Shown here: positions 44,761-55,628 of the stretch, one piece after another
How the letters are laid out: each line of letters opens with the position of its first letter
Position numbering within the stretch: the stretch's first letter is position 1
Assembly: GCF_039555335.1 (NCBI RefSeq)
Contig: NC_092629.1
Location: 35,311,965-35,375,964, forward strand
DNA length: 64,000 bases
From: Amphiura filiformis
Taxonomy: Eukaryota; Echinodermata; Ophiuroidea; Amphilepidida; Amphiuridae
Direction of reading: 5' to 3'
The notes under the pieces: generated by a model
What the model saw: only the letters and a program-made list of their open reading frames with translations
Database searches by the model: none
What the model was told of the DNA's origin: nothing
Translations under genes and position numbers: made by a program

Positions 44761-45987
44761 CTAGACTTAGCTGTGGTCTAAGACCACGAACACAGCCGTG
44801 TTGTTACCCCTTAATGACCTTTGACCCCAAAATATATGAAAACGCCCATAGACGTTGTCTAATGTCAACGCATGTGTGCACGTGGCATCACTTTGCCATG
44901 TTACTTGTGGCAGAAGGGGCATTTTGAAGGTTTTTCGTCTCAGACCGGAAGTGACCCCTTAATGACATTTGACCCCAAATGAAAAAATAACACATATGAA
45001 TTGGGTAACCACAATTAATGTGTAAACATACTGTTACTGTCCTATGTTTTTCTTAGCAAATAAAAATTTTTGAAAGTTTTTCGTTTTATACCGGAAGTGA
45101 CCCCTTAATGACCTTTGACCCCAAATCTGTGTACACCCCCTAGACACTGGGTAATAACAATGCATGTGTACAAGTAGCGTCACTGTCCTACAGAATCTGT
45201 GGAAGAAGATGCATTTTAAAGGTATTTCGTTTTATACCGGAAGTGACCCTTAATGGGATTTGACCTCAAATAAAAAAAATACCACATATACATTGGGTGA
45301 CTGCAGATCATGTGTGAACATACCGTTACTGTCCCATGTTTTACTTAGCTAATAAAATTTTTGAATGTATTTCGTTTTATACCGGAAGTGACCCCTTAAT
45401 GACCTTTGACCCCAAATCTGTGTACACCCCATATACACTGGGTAATAACAATGCATGTGTGCAAATGGCGTCTCTGTCCCACATAATTTGTGGAAGAAGA
45501 TGCATTTTAAAGGTATTTCTTTTTATACCGGAAGTGACCCCTTAATGAGCTTTGACCCCAAATAAAAAAAAATACCACATATACATTGGGTGACTGCAGA
45601 TCATATGTGAACATACCGTTACTGTGCTATGTTTTACTTAGCTAATAAAAATTTGTGAAGGTTTTTCGTTTTATACCGGAAGTGACCCTTAATGACCTTT
45701 GACCCCAAATCTGTGTACACCACATAGACACTGGGTAATAACAATGCATGTGTGCAAGTGGGGCCGCTGTCCTACGTAAGCTGTGGGAGAAGATGCATTT
45801 TAGTTAGAATCACGTTTTGACCCCTTATGACCTCTGTGTGACCTTTGACCCCACGAGTTTCATGTGACATGTAGGGGCACGGTCAATGATCATTGTGACC
45901 AAGTTAGGTCAAAATCGATGTAAGCATGTGAGTGCTAGAGCAAATGTAATGGTTGACAGAAGAAAGAAGAAGAAGAAGAAGAAGAAA
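44761..45987 (+). mobile_element. array unit 12, family 1
   Basis: Full head at 44761. The core resembles units 5 and 7. The tail is a longer GAA run (45958-45985). No 3' hairpin. Confidence 0.85.
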
Positions 45988-47234
45988 TTAGCTGTGGTCT
46001 AAGACCACGAACACAGCCGTGTTGTGACCCCTTACTGACCTTTGACAACAAAATATATGAAAACCCCATAGGCATTGGCTAATGTCAATGTATGCGTGCA
46101 CGTGGCATTACTTTGCCATGTTATTTGTGGCAGAAGGGACATTTTGAATGTTTTTCGTCTCAGACCGGAAGTGACCCTTTAATGACCTTTGACCCCAAAT
46201 CTGTGTACACCCCATGGACACTGGGTAATAACAATGCATGTGTGTAAGTGGCATCACTGTCCTGCGTAATTTGTGGGAGAAGATGCATTTTCAAGGTATT
46301 TCGTTTTATACCGGAAATGACCCCTTAATGACCTTTGACCCCAAATAAAAAATACAATATATACATTGGTTAAAAACAATTCATGTGTGAACATACCATC
46401 ACTGTCCTATGTTTTTCTTAGCTAATAAAATTTTTGAAGATATTTCGATTTATACCGGAAGTGGCCCCTTAATGACCTTTGACCCCAAATCTGTGTACAC
46501 CCCATAGACACTGGGTAATGACAATGCACGTGTGCAAGTGGTGTCACTGTCCTACGTAATTTGTGGGAGAAGATGCATTTTAAAGGTATTTCGTTTTATT
46601 CCGAAGTGACCCTTAATGACCTTTGACCCCAAACAAAAAAATACAACATATACATTGGGTAACTGCAACTCATATGTGAACATACCGTTACTGTCCTATG
46701 TTTTCATTAGCTAATAAAATAATTTGAAAGTATTTCGTTTTAGACCGGATGTGACCCTTTAATGACCTTTGACCCCAAATCTGTGTACACCATATAGACA
46801 CTGGATAATAACAATGGATGTGTGCAAGTGGCGTCACTGTCCTACGTAATTTGTAGGAGAAGATGTATTTTGAGTTGAAATCACGTTTTTGACCCCTATG
46901 ACCCCTGCGTGACATTTGACCCCACAAGTTTCATGTGACATGTAGGGGCACAGTCAATGATCATTGTGACCAAGTTAGGTCAAAATCGATGTAAGCATGT
47001 GAGTGCTAGAGCAAATGTAATGGTTGACAGAAAGAAGAAAGAAGAAGAAGAACCTGTAAGAAAAAAGACACAGCCGTGACTAACGTCACGGCTGTGTAAG
47101 AAAGAAAGAAAGAAAGAACCTGTAAGAAAAAAGACACAGCCGTGACTAACGTCACGGCTGTGTAAGAAGAAGAAGAAGAAGAAAGAACCTGTAAGAAAAA
47201 AGACACAGCCGTGACTAACGTCACGGCTGTGTAA
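45988..47234 (+). mobile_element. array unit 13, family 1, with three 3' hairpins
   Basis: Short head TTAGCTGTGGTCT. The core is nearly identical to units 1 and 14. Three hairpin cassettes occupy 47050-47234, separated by purine tracts of different length. Confidence 0.87.
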
Positions 47235-47333
47235 ACATACATACATACATACATAAACAACATTTAATAGGGCGCCTTTCCAACTTGATCAAAGCGCCGT
47301 AAAAACAAAGCCTTAACAAAAACAGAGTCAATA
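47235..47333 (+). mobile_element. SINE 3' fragment between units 13 and 14
   Basis: ACATACATACATACATAAAC leads into AGGGCGCCTTTCCAACTTGA and TCAAAGCGCCGT, which forms a small stem. The GCGCC-TTT...AAAGCGC pattern resembles the 3' domain of several animal SINEs. Identification is tentative. Confidence 0.4.
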
Positions 47334-48414
47334 CTAGACTTAGCTGTGGTCTAAGACCACGAACACAGCCGTGTTGTGACCCCTTACTGACCTTTGACAA
47401 CAAAATATATGAAAACCCCATAGGCATTGGCTAATGTCAATGTATGCGTGCACGTGGCATTACTTTGCCATGTTATTTGTGGCAGAAGGGACATTTTGAA
47501 TGTTTTTCGTCTCAGACCGGAAGTGACCCTTTAATGACCTTTGACCCCAAGTCTGTGTACACCCCATGGACACTGGGTAATAACAATGCATGTGTGTAAG
47601 TGGCATCACTGTCCTGCGTAATTTGTGGGAGAAGATGCATTTTCAAGGTATTTCGTTTTATACCGGAAATGACCCCTTAATGACCTTTGACCCCAAATAA
47701 AAAATACAATATATACATTGGTTAAAAACAATTCATGTGTGAACATACCATCACTGTCCTATGTTTTTCTTAGCTAATAAAATTTTTTGAAGATATTTCG
47801 ATTTATACCGGAAGTGGCCCCTTAATGACCTTTGACCCCAAATCTGTGTACACCACATTGACACTGGGTAATAACAATGCACGTGTGCAAGTGGTGTCAC
47901 TGTCCTACGTAATTTGTGGGAGAAGATGCATTTTAAAGGTATTTCGTTTTATTCCGGAAGTGACCCCTTAATGACCTTTGACCCCAAACAAAAAAATACA
48001 ACATATACATTGGGTAACTGCAACTCATATGTGAACATACCGTTACTGTCCTATGTTTTCATTAGCTAATAAAATAATTTGAAAGTATTTCGTTTTAGAC
48101 CGGATGTGACCCTTTAATGACCTTTGACCCCAAATCTGTGTACACCATATAGACACTGGATAATAACAATGGATGTGTGCAAGTGGCGTCACTGTCCTAC
48201 GTAATTTGTAGGAGAAGATGTATTTTGAGTTGAAATCACGTTTTTGACCCCTATGACCCCTGCGTGACCTTTGACCCCACAAGTTTCATGTGACATGTAG
48301 GGCACGGTCAATGATCATTGTGACCAAGTTAGGTCAAAATCGATGTAAGCATGTGAGTGCTAGAGCAAATGTAATGGTTGACAGAAAGAAGAAAGAAAGA
48401 AGAAAGAAGAAGAA
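47334..48414 (+). mobile_element. array unit 14, family 1
   Basis: Full head at 47334 (CTAGACTTAG), otherwise nearly identical to units 1 and 13. The tail is AAGAAAGAAAGAAGAAAGAA. No 3' hairpin. Confidence 0.86.
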
Positions 48415-49667
48415 CTAGACTTAGCTGTGGTCTAAGACCACGAACACAGCCGTGTTGTTACCCCTTAATGACCTTTGACCCCAAAATATATGAAAACCCC
48501 ATAGAGTTTGGCTAATGTCAATGTATGTGTGCACGTGGCATCACTTTGCCATGTTATTTGTGGCAGAAGGGGCATTTTGAAGGTTTTTCGTCTCAGACCG
48601 GAAGTGACCCCTTAATGACATTTGACCCCAAATAAAAAAATACCACATATGAATTGGGTAACCACAATTCATGTTTGAACATACCGTTACTGTCCTATGT
48701 TTTTCTTAGCAAATAAAAAATGTTTGAAGGTTTTTCGTTTTATACCGGAGGTGACCCCTTAATGACCTTTGACCCCAAATCTGTGTACACCCCATAGACA
48801 CTGGGTAATAACAATGCATGTGTGCAAGTGGCGTCACTGTCCTACAGAATCTGTGGAAGAAGATGCATTTTAAAGGTATTTCGTTTATACCGGAAGTGAC
48901 CCCTTAATGAGATTTGACCCCAAATAAAAAAATACCACATATACATTGGGTGACTGCAGATCACGTGTGAACATACCGTTACTGTTCCATGTTTTGCTTA
49001 GCTTATAAAAAAAATTTCGTTTTTTACCGGAAGTGACCCCTTAATGACCTTTGACCCCAAATCTGTGTACACCCCATAGACACTGGGTAATAACAATACA
49101 TATGTGCAAGTGGCGTCTCTGTCTCACATAATTTGTGGAAGAAGATGCATTTGAAAGGTATTTCTTTTTATACCGGAAGTGACCCCTTAATGAGCTTTGA
49201 CCCTAAGTAAAAAAAATACCACATATACATTAAGTGACTACAGATCATATGTGAACATACTGTTACTGTCCAATGTTTTTTTAGCTAATAAAAAATTTGA
49301 AGGTATTCCGTTTTATACCGGAAGTGACCCCTTAATGACATTTGACCCCAAATCTGTGTACACCTTATAGACACTGGGTAATTACAATGCATGTGTGCAA
49401 GTGGCCTCACTGTCCTACGTAATTTGTAGGAGAAGATGCATTTTTGAGCTGAAATCACTTTTTTGACCTCTATGACCCCTGCGTGACCTTTGACCCCACG
49501 AGTTTCATGTGACATGTAGGGGCACGGTCAATGATCATTGTGACCGAGTTAGGTCAAAATCGATGTAAGCATGTGAGTGCTAGAGCAAATGTAATGGTTG
49601 ACAGAAGAAAGAAAGAAGAACCTGTAAGAAAAAAGACACAGCCGTGACTAACGTCACGGCTGTGTAA
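48415..49667 (+). mobile_element. array unit 15, family 1, with 3' hairpin
   Basis: Full head at 48415; one 3' hairpin at 49636-49665. Its final GTGTAA abuts the family 3 head CTAGTGGC with no spacer, which helps define both element ends. Confidence 0.87.
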
Positions 49668-50763
49668 CTAGTGGCAAATGGTGGTCATAGACCACAAACC
49701 TAGCTGGGGCATGTTGGTGTTGTGGAGGCATCTGACCCCTACAAAATGTTCCAAAAATGCTCCCCTGGTCATGGGGTTTGTTTTCACCGAGTTTGAGTCC
49801 CGTACTCCTAACAGATTAAATTCAATTCTAAGATTTGACCCCAGATGACCTTTGACCTGACCTATGCATGATGTCCATAATGTTCCCCTGGTCTTGAGGT
49901 TTGTTGTCACCATGTTTGAGCCCCACCTCTTACAGATATCCAGAAAATGAAATTCTACGATTTGACCCCAGATGACCTTTGACATGACCCTTGCACGGTG
50001 TTCCAAAATGTTCACCAGGTCAGTAAGTTTGTTGTTGTGGAGTTTGAGCCCCGTACCCCTAACAGATGTCCAGAAAATGCATTTAGAAAATTTGACCTCT
50101 ACATGACCTTTGACCTGACCCCTGCAAAATGTTCCCCTGGTCATGAGATTTGTTGTCACTGAGTTTTAGCCCCATACCCCTTGCAGATATCCAGAAAATG
50201 AAGTTATAAAGATTTGACCCCAGATAACCTTTGACCTGACCCCTGCAAAGTGTTCCAACATGTTCCCCTGATCATTAAGTTTGTTGTCACCAAGTTTGAG
50301 CCCCGTACCCCTTACAGATGTCCAGGAAATGCGTTTCTAAAATTTGACCTCTGCATGACCTTTGACCTGACCCCCGCAAAATGTTCCCCTGGTCATGAGA
50401 TTTATTGTATCGAGTTTGAGCCCCATACTCCTTACAGATGTCCAGATAATGCAATTGTAAGATTTTACCCCTTAATGAACTTTGACCCCAATTCTGTGTG
50501 CAAGGTATGGGCACTGGGTAAAGTCGATGCACATGTGTAAGTGACGGCATTGTGCTATGTAATATGTGGCAGAAGAAGCATTTTGAAGATATTTGGTTAT
50601 ATACCGAAAATGCCCCTTTAATGACCTTTGATCCCAATTCTGTTTGCACCATATGGGCACTGGATATAGGCGGTACATATGTGCAAGTTACGTAATTGTA
50701 GGGTGTAACATGTAGGAGGAGAAGCATTTTGAAGTTTGTTGCCAGAAAGAAAGAAAGAAAGAA
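49668..50763 (+). mobile_element. array unit 16, family 3
   Basis: Head CTAGTGGCAAATGGTGGTCA (GTGGTC-ATA-GACCAC folds) then ACCTAGCTGGGG. The core is a different ~170-bp subrepeat (GTTCCCCTGGTCATGAG, TTTGAGCCCCATACTCC, CAGATGTCCAGAAAATG) with TGACCTTTGACCTGACCC. The purine tail ends it without a hairpin. Confidence 0.85.
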
Positions 50764-51865
50764 CTAGTGGCAAATGGTGGTCATAGACCACAAACCTAGC
50801 TGGGGCATGTTGGTGTTTTAGAGGTATCTGACCCCAGCAAAATGTTCCAAAAATGTTTCCCTGGTCATGAGGTTTGGCGTCACCGAGTTTGAGTCCCATA
50901 CTCCTTACAGACGCCCAGAAAATTAAATTCTAAGATTTGACCCAGATTGCCTTTGACCTGACCCCTGCACAGCGTTCCAAAGTGTTCCCCTGGTCAGTAA
51001 GTTTCTTGTCACAAGAGTTTGAGCCCCGTATCCCTTACAGATGTCCAGAAAATGCATTTCGAAAATTTGACATCTGCATGACCTTTGACCTGACCCCTGC
51101 AAACTGTTCCCCTGTTCATGACATTTGTTGTCACCGAGTTTGAGTCTCATACTCCTTACAGATGCCCAGAAAATTAAATTCTAAGATTTGACCCAGATAA
51201 CCTTTGACCTGACCCCTGCACAGCGTTCTAAAGTATTCCCCTAGTCAGTAAGTTTCTTGTCACAAGAGTTTGAGCCCCGTATCCCTTACAGATGTCCAGA
51301 AAATGCATTTCGAAAATTTGACCTCTGCATGACCTTTGACCTGACCCCTGTAAAATGTTCCCTGATCATGAGATTTGTTGTCACTGATTTTGAGCCCCAC
51401 ACCCCTTACAGATGTTGAGATAAGGCAATTGTAAGATTTTACCCCCTTAATGACCTTTGACCCCAATTCTGAGTGCAAGGTATGGGCACTGGGTAAAGCC
51501 GATGCACATGTGTAAGTGACGTCATTTTACTATGTAATATGTGGCAGAAGAAGCATTTTGAAGGTATTTGGTTATATACCGAAAATGCCCCTTTAATGCC
51601 CTTTGATCCCAATTCTGTTTGCACCCTATGGGCACTGGATATAGCCGATTAATATGTGCAAGTTACGTAATTGTAGGGTGTAACATGTAGGAGGAGAAGC
51701 ATTTTGAAGTTTGTTGCCAGAAGAAGAAGAAGAAAGAAGAATCGGATAGCAAAACAGTACCTAGCTCGGGGGGTTGAAAACCCCCCAGCTAGGTAAAGAA
51801 AGAAAGAGGAATCGGATAGAAAAACAGTACCTAGCTGGGGGGTTGTAAACCCCCCAGCTAGGTAA
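50764..51865 (+). mobile_element. array unit 17, family 3, with two 3' hairpins
   Basis: Same head and core as unit 16. Two cassettes, each with ATCGGATAG, AAACAGT and a hairpin of the form ACCTAGCTGGGGGGTT-GTA-AACCCCCCAGCTAGGT, lie at 51740-51795 and 51810-51863. The first has C instead of G at one arm position (GCTCGGGG). Confidence 0.87.
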
Positions 51866-51915
51866 GAACCTGTAAGAAAAAAGACACAGCCGTGACTAAC
51901 GTCACGGCTGTGTAA
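51866..51915 (+). repeat. solitary family 1 hairpin cassette, left of LINE
   Basis: AACCTGTAAGAAAAAAG and the family 1 hairpin (51884-51913) follow the family 3 hairpins directly. The CR1-like LINE begins at the next base. Confidence 0.9.
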
Positions 51916-51924
51916 TGATGGATA

Positions 51925-52185
51925 AAAATGCGACTTCAACACCTTCTTGAAACTAGGCAGTGTGCATGCCTCCCTGATGGTTCTTGGGAGGCTGTTCCAG
52001 AGTGTGGGTGCCGAAACATAAAATGATTTATCTCCAATGCGATTTTTCCCGACATGAGCGGTGAGAAGAGTAGTATCAGAAGAAGAACGTGTCATAGGTC
52101 CTATAGCAGGTTTGAGTTTATGAGTGAGAAAGTTTGTGAGATAAACTGGTGCATTACCCTGAAGACATTTAAAACATACATGCAT
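51925..52185 (-). pseudogene. CR1/L2-like LINE C terminus
   Basis: Encodes [20 protein letters not shown], then GDKSFYVSAPTLWNSLPRTI, typical of the C terminus of CR1/L2/Rex-type LINE proteins (x-F-x-x-A-P-x-LWN-x-LP). It is in a different frame from the RT piece just upstream. Confidence 0.88.
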
Positions 52186-52835
52186 ATCTTGAATTTGATG
52201 CGCTCCCGTATGGGCAGCCAGTGTAGAGTGTCCAGGAGAGGTGATGGGCTATCACGTCTGTCAGCACAGAAAATAAGTTTAGCGGCTTTGTTTAGGAGAG
52301 ATTGTAAACGGTCCAGGTCCTTTGATTTGGCTCCATACAGGAGTGCATTGCCATAGTCCAGGCGTGAGAGAATGAGACAGCGAACGACATGATGTTTTGT
52401 GTCCTGATCAAGATATTTAGCGATGCGACGGATGTTCCGTAAGTGAAAGTTGACAGAAGAAATAAGACTGTTGATGTGCTTAGTCATGGACATATGATCG
52501 TCGAAAATCATCCCCAGATTGCGCACCGAAGTGCTGGGCATAATCCGTTCATTACCAACTTTGAGTTCAACAGGAGAGAGTTTGTTCAGTCCTTGGGTGG
52601 TTCCAGCAATGAAAAATTCAGTTTTACTGTGATTGAGTCTTAATTTATTCACAGTCATCCAATTGCTGAGTTCAGTGATACACAATTCAAGTTTTGATAG
52701 AGCAGTATGACATGCTTCTGGTATTCTAGGATCAAACGAAATATACAATTGAGTGTCATCAGCATAAACATGGAAACTAAGTCCATGCTTACGTATGATA
52801 TTACCAACAGGAGATGTGTATAAAATAAAACCCAA
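52101..52835 (-). pseudogene. CR1/L2-like reverse transcriptase, YADD part
   Basis: Contains [40 protein letters not shown] and [11 protein letters not shown], the ordered motifs after RT4 in CR1/L2 LINEs, including the catalytic YADD. Confidence 0.92.
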
Positions 52836-52874
52836 TGGGCCCAGTACAGAGCCCTGGGGACCCCAGTGTCCAGT

Positions 52875-53237
52875 TTATGCATATGAGAGTAAACACCGTC
52901 TATCTGAACTTGGTACACGACTCTCTAAATAGGATCTCATCCATTGGAGAGCCTTACCAGAAATCCCAAAATTGCTTTCAAGATGTTGCAATAACAAAAC
53001 ATGATCAATAGTATCGAATGCTGCAGACAGGTCAAGCATCACAAGAAAAACAACCTCTCGCCTGTCTACAGCATTCAAGATATCACTCTGCACTTTGAGG
53101 AGAGCAGTTTCGGTGCTCCTATTGGAAACATAAGCGGATTGATACAACTCAATAAGATTGTTCTGACACAAGTATTCCTTGAGCTGATTGCTGGCAACTT
53201 TCTCAATTATTTTGGACATGAAGCTGATGTTAGACAC
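52875..53237 (-). pseudogene. CR1/L2-like reverse transcriptase, palm N-terminal part
   Basis: Contains SNISFMSKIIEKVASNQL, YQSAYVSNRSTETALLKV and LVMLDLSAAFDTIDHVLL; the last holds the first catalytic Asp. It is out of frame with the YADD part by a small deletion near 52850. Confidence 0.92.
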
Positions 53238-54003
53238 AGGCCGATAATTGGAAAATTCATTAGAGTCCAGGGATGGTTTTTAAGTATTGGAGTGATAAGA
53301 GCACAACCCATGGATCTGGGAAAAATAGCAGATGAAAGGGAACTATTAATGACATGAGTAATAAACGGAAGGAATACATTTAAATGCTCTTTCACTAACC
53401 AAGTTGGTACACAGTCGAGTTTACAGGTTTTTGACGGTGAACCAGTTATCAACTTACACACTTCCTGTTCAGAAACTTGACTGAATTGGTCAAATCTACT
53501 CCTACACATATTAATATCATCATAATCATTGCTCACACTATTATCACTACTATGAGTTTCCTCATCAAGACTTTGGCGGATTTTGAGAACCTTGTTCCTG
53601 AAAAAGGTGACAAACTTGTCACACAGCACTTCTGTTGAGAAACCAGTAGGCAAACTTTTGATGTTTTTGTTCAATAGAGTATTTACAGTCTGGAAAACTC
53701 CCTTAATATTACTAGCATTCAACTTGACCTTATAGTACTCTGTTTTTGCCATATCAATAAGTTGGTTAACAAGGGTTTTCTGATTAACATACATCTTTTT
53801 GTCTTCCGGAGAATGACTCTTTCTCCACCTTCTTTCATATTTTCTACGCAAACGCCTTTGATCATTTATGGAGTTATTGTACCAGGGGTATCTCGGCCTT
53901 ATAGTGCGAGATTTACTTTCTTCAGGAGCATGACTGTCTAAAACAGATAACATCTTACTATTGAAATGATCTATGAGCGTATCCAGAGAACCTGTATATA
54001 AAG
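53207..54003 (-). pseudogene. CR1/L2-like LINE pre-RT region
   Basis: Contains RPRYPWYNNSINDQRRLRRK, KTEYYKVKLNASN and KLDCVPTWLVKEHL, the usual run between endonuclease and RT in CR1/L2 elements. The reading frame upstream (above 54003) is translation of the flanking hairpin, not of the LINE. Confidence 0.88.
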
Positions 54004-54052
54004 AACCTGTAAGAAAAAAGACACAGCCGTGACTAACGTCACGGCTGTGTAA
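54004..54052 (+). repeat. family 1 hairpin cassette, right of LINE
   Basis: AAGAACCTGTAAGAAAAAAG and the family 1 hairpin (54021-54050) plus AA. It is identical to the cassette on the other side of the LINE (51866-51915). Confidence 0.9.
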
Positions 54053-55628
54053 CAATAACACCTCAAAACTTTCACATATTAAATTTCATATAAACCAGGC
54101 TAATGCATTATGAAAGAAATGAAAGCAGCACCCCCACGGTGCTTCCAAATTTGAGAGGTTGATCATTTCTTGACTATCTCATGAGCTTTATCAAACAAAA
54201 CTTATAAACATTGCCCAGGCTATTCCAGGAAATAGATGCACACCATATGGTGGGGCAGCTGCATCCCCCTGTGAGAAGTCTTGACCCCTTAAGTTCCCCA
54301 CCCACCGGGCCCACCCACCGTCATTAGCGCCCGAATCCGGCGTGAAATTTGTATGTGTAGGGGGTTGGAACCGGTCAAAATTGTTAAAAAGCGGGCTGAA
54401 AAGAACAAACAAATGGGTCATTTTTACAAAAGGTGGGGGACACGCCTTCTGCACCCCCACCCGGATTGAAGCTCATATCCACCTTGGAATGCTGGTCACA
54501 GGTCCTGATTTTTAGGCCTTTTTCAGTAGCGTAGCCAGGGTGAGAGGGGGCAAAGCCAAATTTTTGTCTCCATTATTTTGTCAAATTTTTGTCCCATTTT
54601 AAGGACACTTTACTCTTGGCCGTTCCCATTATCCCTGAAAAATTTCTGGGGGATCCCCCCGGCTACTCCCCTGTTTTTTTGTACAGACTATTATACTTCC
54701 CTGTTTTTTGTACTTTTTAACCCATCATTTTTGTCGAATGTTGCCCCACCTCCTTGAAAGTTGTCTTACTCCCCTCTTCCTTTGCTCTCCCCCTTCTGGA
54801 AAGTCCTGGCTACCTGCTAACAGATACTCAATACATGTGCTGGAGTCAAACCGGGGGGTGCTACTACACGGGGTAGTGGAGATCGTCGCGCCCACTATTT
54901 TAAGAAAGGGGGAAATCCAAGTTATTTGGTGGCTTTGTTCATTTTTGTTGCGATAAAAGAAATTTGTAAATCAATCTATCAATCAATCCATCCATTAATC
55001 AATCGTAATAAATATTAATTGATTGATTGGTTGATTGATATGTTGATATATTTATTGATTGGGTGATTGATGATTGACTGAATAAGTAACACATAAATAA
55101 ATTAATCAATCAAACACATGCAGCGAAATGTAGCCTTTGTTCGTTCATAAAAAAAGTGGGCCCTATCCTCAATTTATTTCGTGTTCTCCAAAACTTGCAT
55201 TTCAATGAACATAATTTGCGCATGACTTATTTATGACCCGACTTATGACCCGACGTTGAATTTTAAACAATTAATCTTTTGCTTCAAAAACGAGTCTGAA
55301 AAGCAGTTTCATGATTTATTTGAGTAATGACATATTGTTCTGTAAATAATAGAATATACCGTATTATTTAGTATTGAGACCAACCAACCGTGTCGTTGTC
55401 ACCCCGTTGTTACCATTAGCAGTGAACTTATTGGACACCGTGGTGGATATCAAGTGTGTACCCACAATGCATAGCGCAATAATTTCGCACCTGTCAATAA
55501 CGCAGCCATCGGTTCGTAACCCCGGCCCCCAACTCAACACAAATGTTGACAACCATGAGAGTTACCAAATCTTTCAAAGACCCCCCTTTGCAGTGATTTT
55601 TCATCAAATTTTCACCCCTTTTTCATGC
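54053..55628. other. unassigned intergenic sequence with decayed repeats
   Basis: Includes GTAGCGTAGCCAGGGTGAGA-type repeat remains (54520-54800) and a cluster of short ATCAATCAAT / TGATTGATTG repeats that pair across 54960-55110. No exon or RNA gene is recognised. Confidence 0.5.

Larger units (their letters stand above)
51916..54003 (-). mobile_element. CR1/L2-like non-LTR retrotransposon fragment
   Basis: Read on the minus strand it contains a pre-RT region, reverse transcriptase and the 3' end (finishing TTTTTATCCATCA at 51916). The endonuclease is absent. The pieces are in different frames. It is boxed exactly between two family 1 hairpin cassettes. Confidence 0.9.
31103..54052 (+). repeat. 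head-to-tail array of about 17 hairpin-ended repeat elements
   Basis: All units read in the + direction. A unit has a 5' head with a small hairpin, a core of alternating ~155-bp subrepeats, a conserved right part (from CATGTGACATGTAGGGGCAC to GCTAGAGCAAATG), a GAAGAAAG-type microsatellite, and in many units one or more 3' hairpins. The array holds three families plus one singleton: family 1 (ACACAGCCGTG), family 2 (ACCTAGCCGGG), family 3 (ACCTAGCTGGGG) and family 4 (ACAAGCCG). It is interrupted by a non-array stretch (38870-39938) and ends with a LINE fragment between two hairpins. The architecture is like Helentron-derived HINE elements; no Rep-helicase is present. Confidence 0.88.

Noticed and set aside
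31103..49667. CRISPR array
   Set aside because: Repeats are far too long, are not separated by unique spacers, and the genome is eukaryotic.
54191..54460. Coding exon on the minus strand
   Set aside because: The open frame has no recognisable domain, no supporting splice sites and overlaps decayed repeats.
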